From: Gammaproteobacteria bacterium
GTDB taxonomy: Bacteria > Pseudomonadota > Gammaproteobacteria > BMS3Bbin11
Length of the DNA: 6,333 nt
Assembly (NCBI GenBank): GCA_030597275.1
Contig: JAUVSB010000087.1
Span: 1-6,333, forward strand
Direction: 5' to 3'
The notes under the pieces were generated by a model that was not told the origin of the DNA, searched no databases, and saw only the letters and a program-made list of their open reading frames with translations. Positions 5,348 through 6,333 of this stretch are shown in pieces. The number at the start of each line of letters is the position of its first letter. Position 1 is the stretch's first letter. Made by a program: the position numbers and the translations under genes.

Positions 5348-6333
5348 TCACAAGCCATACGAGATCACACTCTCACCGCTGACGTTATCTGTACAAGTGA
5401 TAATAAAGCTAAAGTCATGTAAATTGGCTTTCAAAGATGCTGTACTCTCTTGGTGTTCCCAGATTAAAGACAGGTGTTGTTCATCGGTACGTATGACTGT
5501 CAACTCACCATCAAAAGCAGTTGATGTGTTTCTTAACCTTATAAGGACCAATTGATCTTGCACGACAGGCCGACTGAGTCCTGCTTCAATTTCTTCGGTC
5601 GATAGTGTGGTTCGGTTGATCTCTTTATGCCCTGCGGTACCGCCCCTATCGGCGGCCACGTAATCATTTTTACCGGCAAATAAATCCAGGTACCAAACCT
5701 GTGGTATACCTGGCATAAACATTTGAATCGCACGGGCAAGGCGCATCTTATGCTCGTCTTCCCCTAATGCGCTGAAAAAAGTCGCATTAATCTGGTAGTA
5801 GGCGATTTTTCTACCATCTGGTCCAAATAGATTTTTTACTCGCCCGCCCCTTTCTAATATTACATCTACGATAGCATCGATCTCATCGTCACTTAACAAA
5901 CCTTCTCTTGCGGTACCTGATTTATCACCTTTTAAATCAAGAATGGGAATACCGTCATGACACCCAAGCATATTGACCGTCTTTATCTTTTTCTCAATAA
6001 GCTCGTTAATCCAGAGCAAAAGATACCTATTTGTGCCCCTCTCTAGAGCATGAATAAGTAACCCAGGTAAGAAAAAATCATAAATAGGAAATCCTTTTTC
6101 TGCCACTTCCTCGTGGAGCCCTTTACCATACTCTGAATGTATCTCCGGGATAAGAGTCAAGTCATACTTGTCTGCTAGTCGTTTTACCCTTGCAAGGTAT
6201 TCCCAAGTACCGGGTTTATTGAAGAAATTTACTTCACCCGGTTGTTTGTGCAAATAAGCAAAAGCATCAAGCCGGACAAACATCGCGCCATGATCATGCA
6301 ACTTCTTTAAGGTCTCATCATAAAAATCCCAGA
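5348..6333 (-). CDS. GH13 sucrose-phosphorylase-family glucoside phosphorylase (5' end beyond window)
   Basis: The frame is open to the right edge, giving the last 327 residues of a protein that in this family is near 500. About 170 N-terminal residues are outside. Such enzymes reversibly phosphorolyse an alpha-glucoside to glucose 1-phosphate and a free acceptor in the cytoplasm. Counting from W1 at 6331, the nucleophile is D22 in FVRLDAFAY, the acid/base E63 in IPEIHSEY and the transition-state stabiliser D126 in CHDGI. The segments YDFFLPGLLIHAL, YYQINATFFSALG, MPGIPQVWY, AGKNDY and KEINR, ending in the beta-rich C-terminal domain, match Bifidobacterium sucrose phosphorylase closely from memory. 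In the acceptor loop, KIAYYQ stands where that enzyme has NLDLYQ, so the fructose-contacting Asp is Ala. A non-sucrose acceptor (glycerol, glycerate or a sugar phosphate) is therefore possible. Its TGA at 5350-5348 lies 28 bp before the phosphatase start. The TTG at 6301 is internal, not a start. Confidence 0.9.
   Translation of the reverse strand, partial: WDFYDETLKKLHDHGAMFVRLDAFAYLHKQPGEVNFFNKPGTWEYLARVKRLADKYDLTLIPEIHSEYGKGLHEEVAEKGFPIYDFFLPGLLIHALERGTNRYLLLWINELIEKKIKTVNMLGCHDGIPILDLKGDKSGTAREGLLSDDEIDAIVDVILERGGRVKNLFGPDGRKIAYYQINATFFSALGEDEHKMRLARAIQMFMPGIPQVWYLDLFAGKNDYVAADRGGTAGHKEINRTTLSTEEIEAGLSRPVVQDQLVLIRLRNTSTAFDGELTVIRTDEQHLSLIWEHQESTASLKANLHDFSFIITCTDNVSGESVISYGL

Noticed and set aside
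5320..5358. Upstream ATG at 5358 as the start of the HAD phosphatase
   Set aside because: It would add 13 residues unlike HAD N-termini and overlap the end of the GH13 gene, while the ATG at 5319 has GAGG five bases upstream and gives the standard MKILATDLD beginning.
6299..6301. TTG at 6301 as the start of a short GH13 protein
   Set aside because: The frame continues open to the window edge with residues WDFYDETLKK before it, and the start would fall just before the catalytic nucleophile, so it is an internal Leu codon.

Overview
The window looks like chromosome of a Gram-negative bacterium, most likely a gammaproteobacterium and possibly a marine or salt-exposed one. The pcm product is close to the enterobacterial Pcm sequence in its core motifs, several products carry Sec signal peptides, and the right end encodes sugar-phosphorylase and sugar-phosphatase enzymes of the kind used in compatible-solute metabolism. 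The taxonomic call is inference; no rRNA or tRNA gene is present.

Left block (1-2674, minus strand): an exported protein-L-isoaspartate O-methyltransferase (pcm) is followed after 21 bp by a very large membrane protein. That protein has about seven N-terminal helices, a spermidine-synthase-like SAM-binding domain and at least one C-terminal helix; it runs off the left edge. The two appear to form one transcription unit.

Middle block (2675-3961): a small secreted protein of unknown function is on the plus strand (2889-3242), with a good -35 promoter element. It converges on a periplasmic rhodanese-like protein on the minus strand (3275-3961), with only 32 bp between the stop codons.

Non-coding block (3962-4488): this 527-bp stretch has no convincing gene. 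It holds a likely promoter for the rhodanese gene, a 169-bp MITE-like element with perfect 18-bp terminal inverted repeats and a 4-bp flanking duplication (4142-4310), a separate hairpin (4344-4370) and an intrinsic terminator for the right-hand operon (4431-4456).

Right block (4489-6333, minus strand): the C-terminal two thirds of a GH13 sucrose-phosphorylase-family enzyme, whose start lies beyond the right edge, is followed by a HAD-family phosphatase of the sucrose-phosphatase type. The phosphorylase has all three catalytic acids. However, the residue expected to bind fructose in true sucrose phosphorylases is changed, so another glucoside (glucosylglycerol, glucosylglycerate or similar) is a serious possibility. 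The phosphatase would finish synthesis of a glycoside from its phosphorylated form and the phosphorylase would recycle it, which fits an osmolyte synthesis and recovery module. By eye this block is more AT-rich than the left block, and the mobile-element remnant and terminator lie at the junction.
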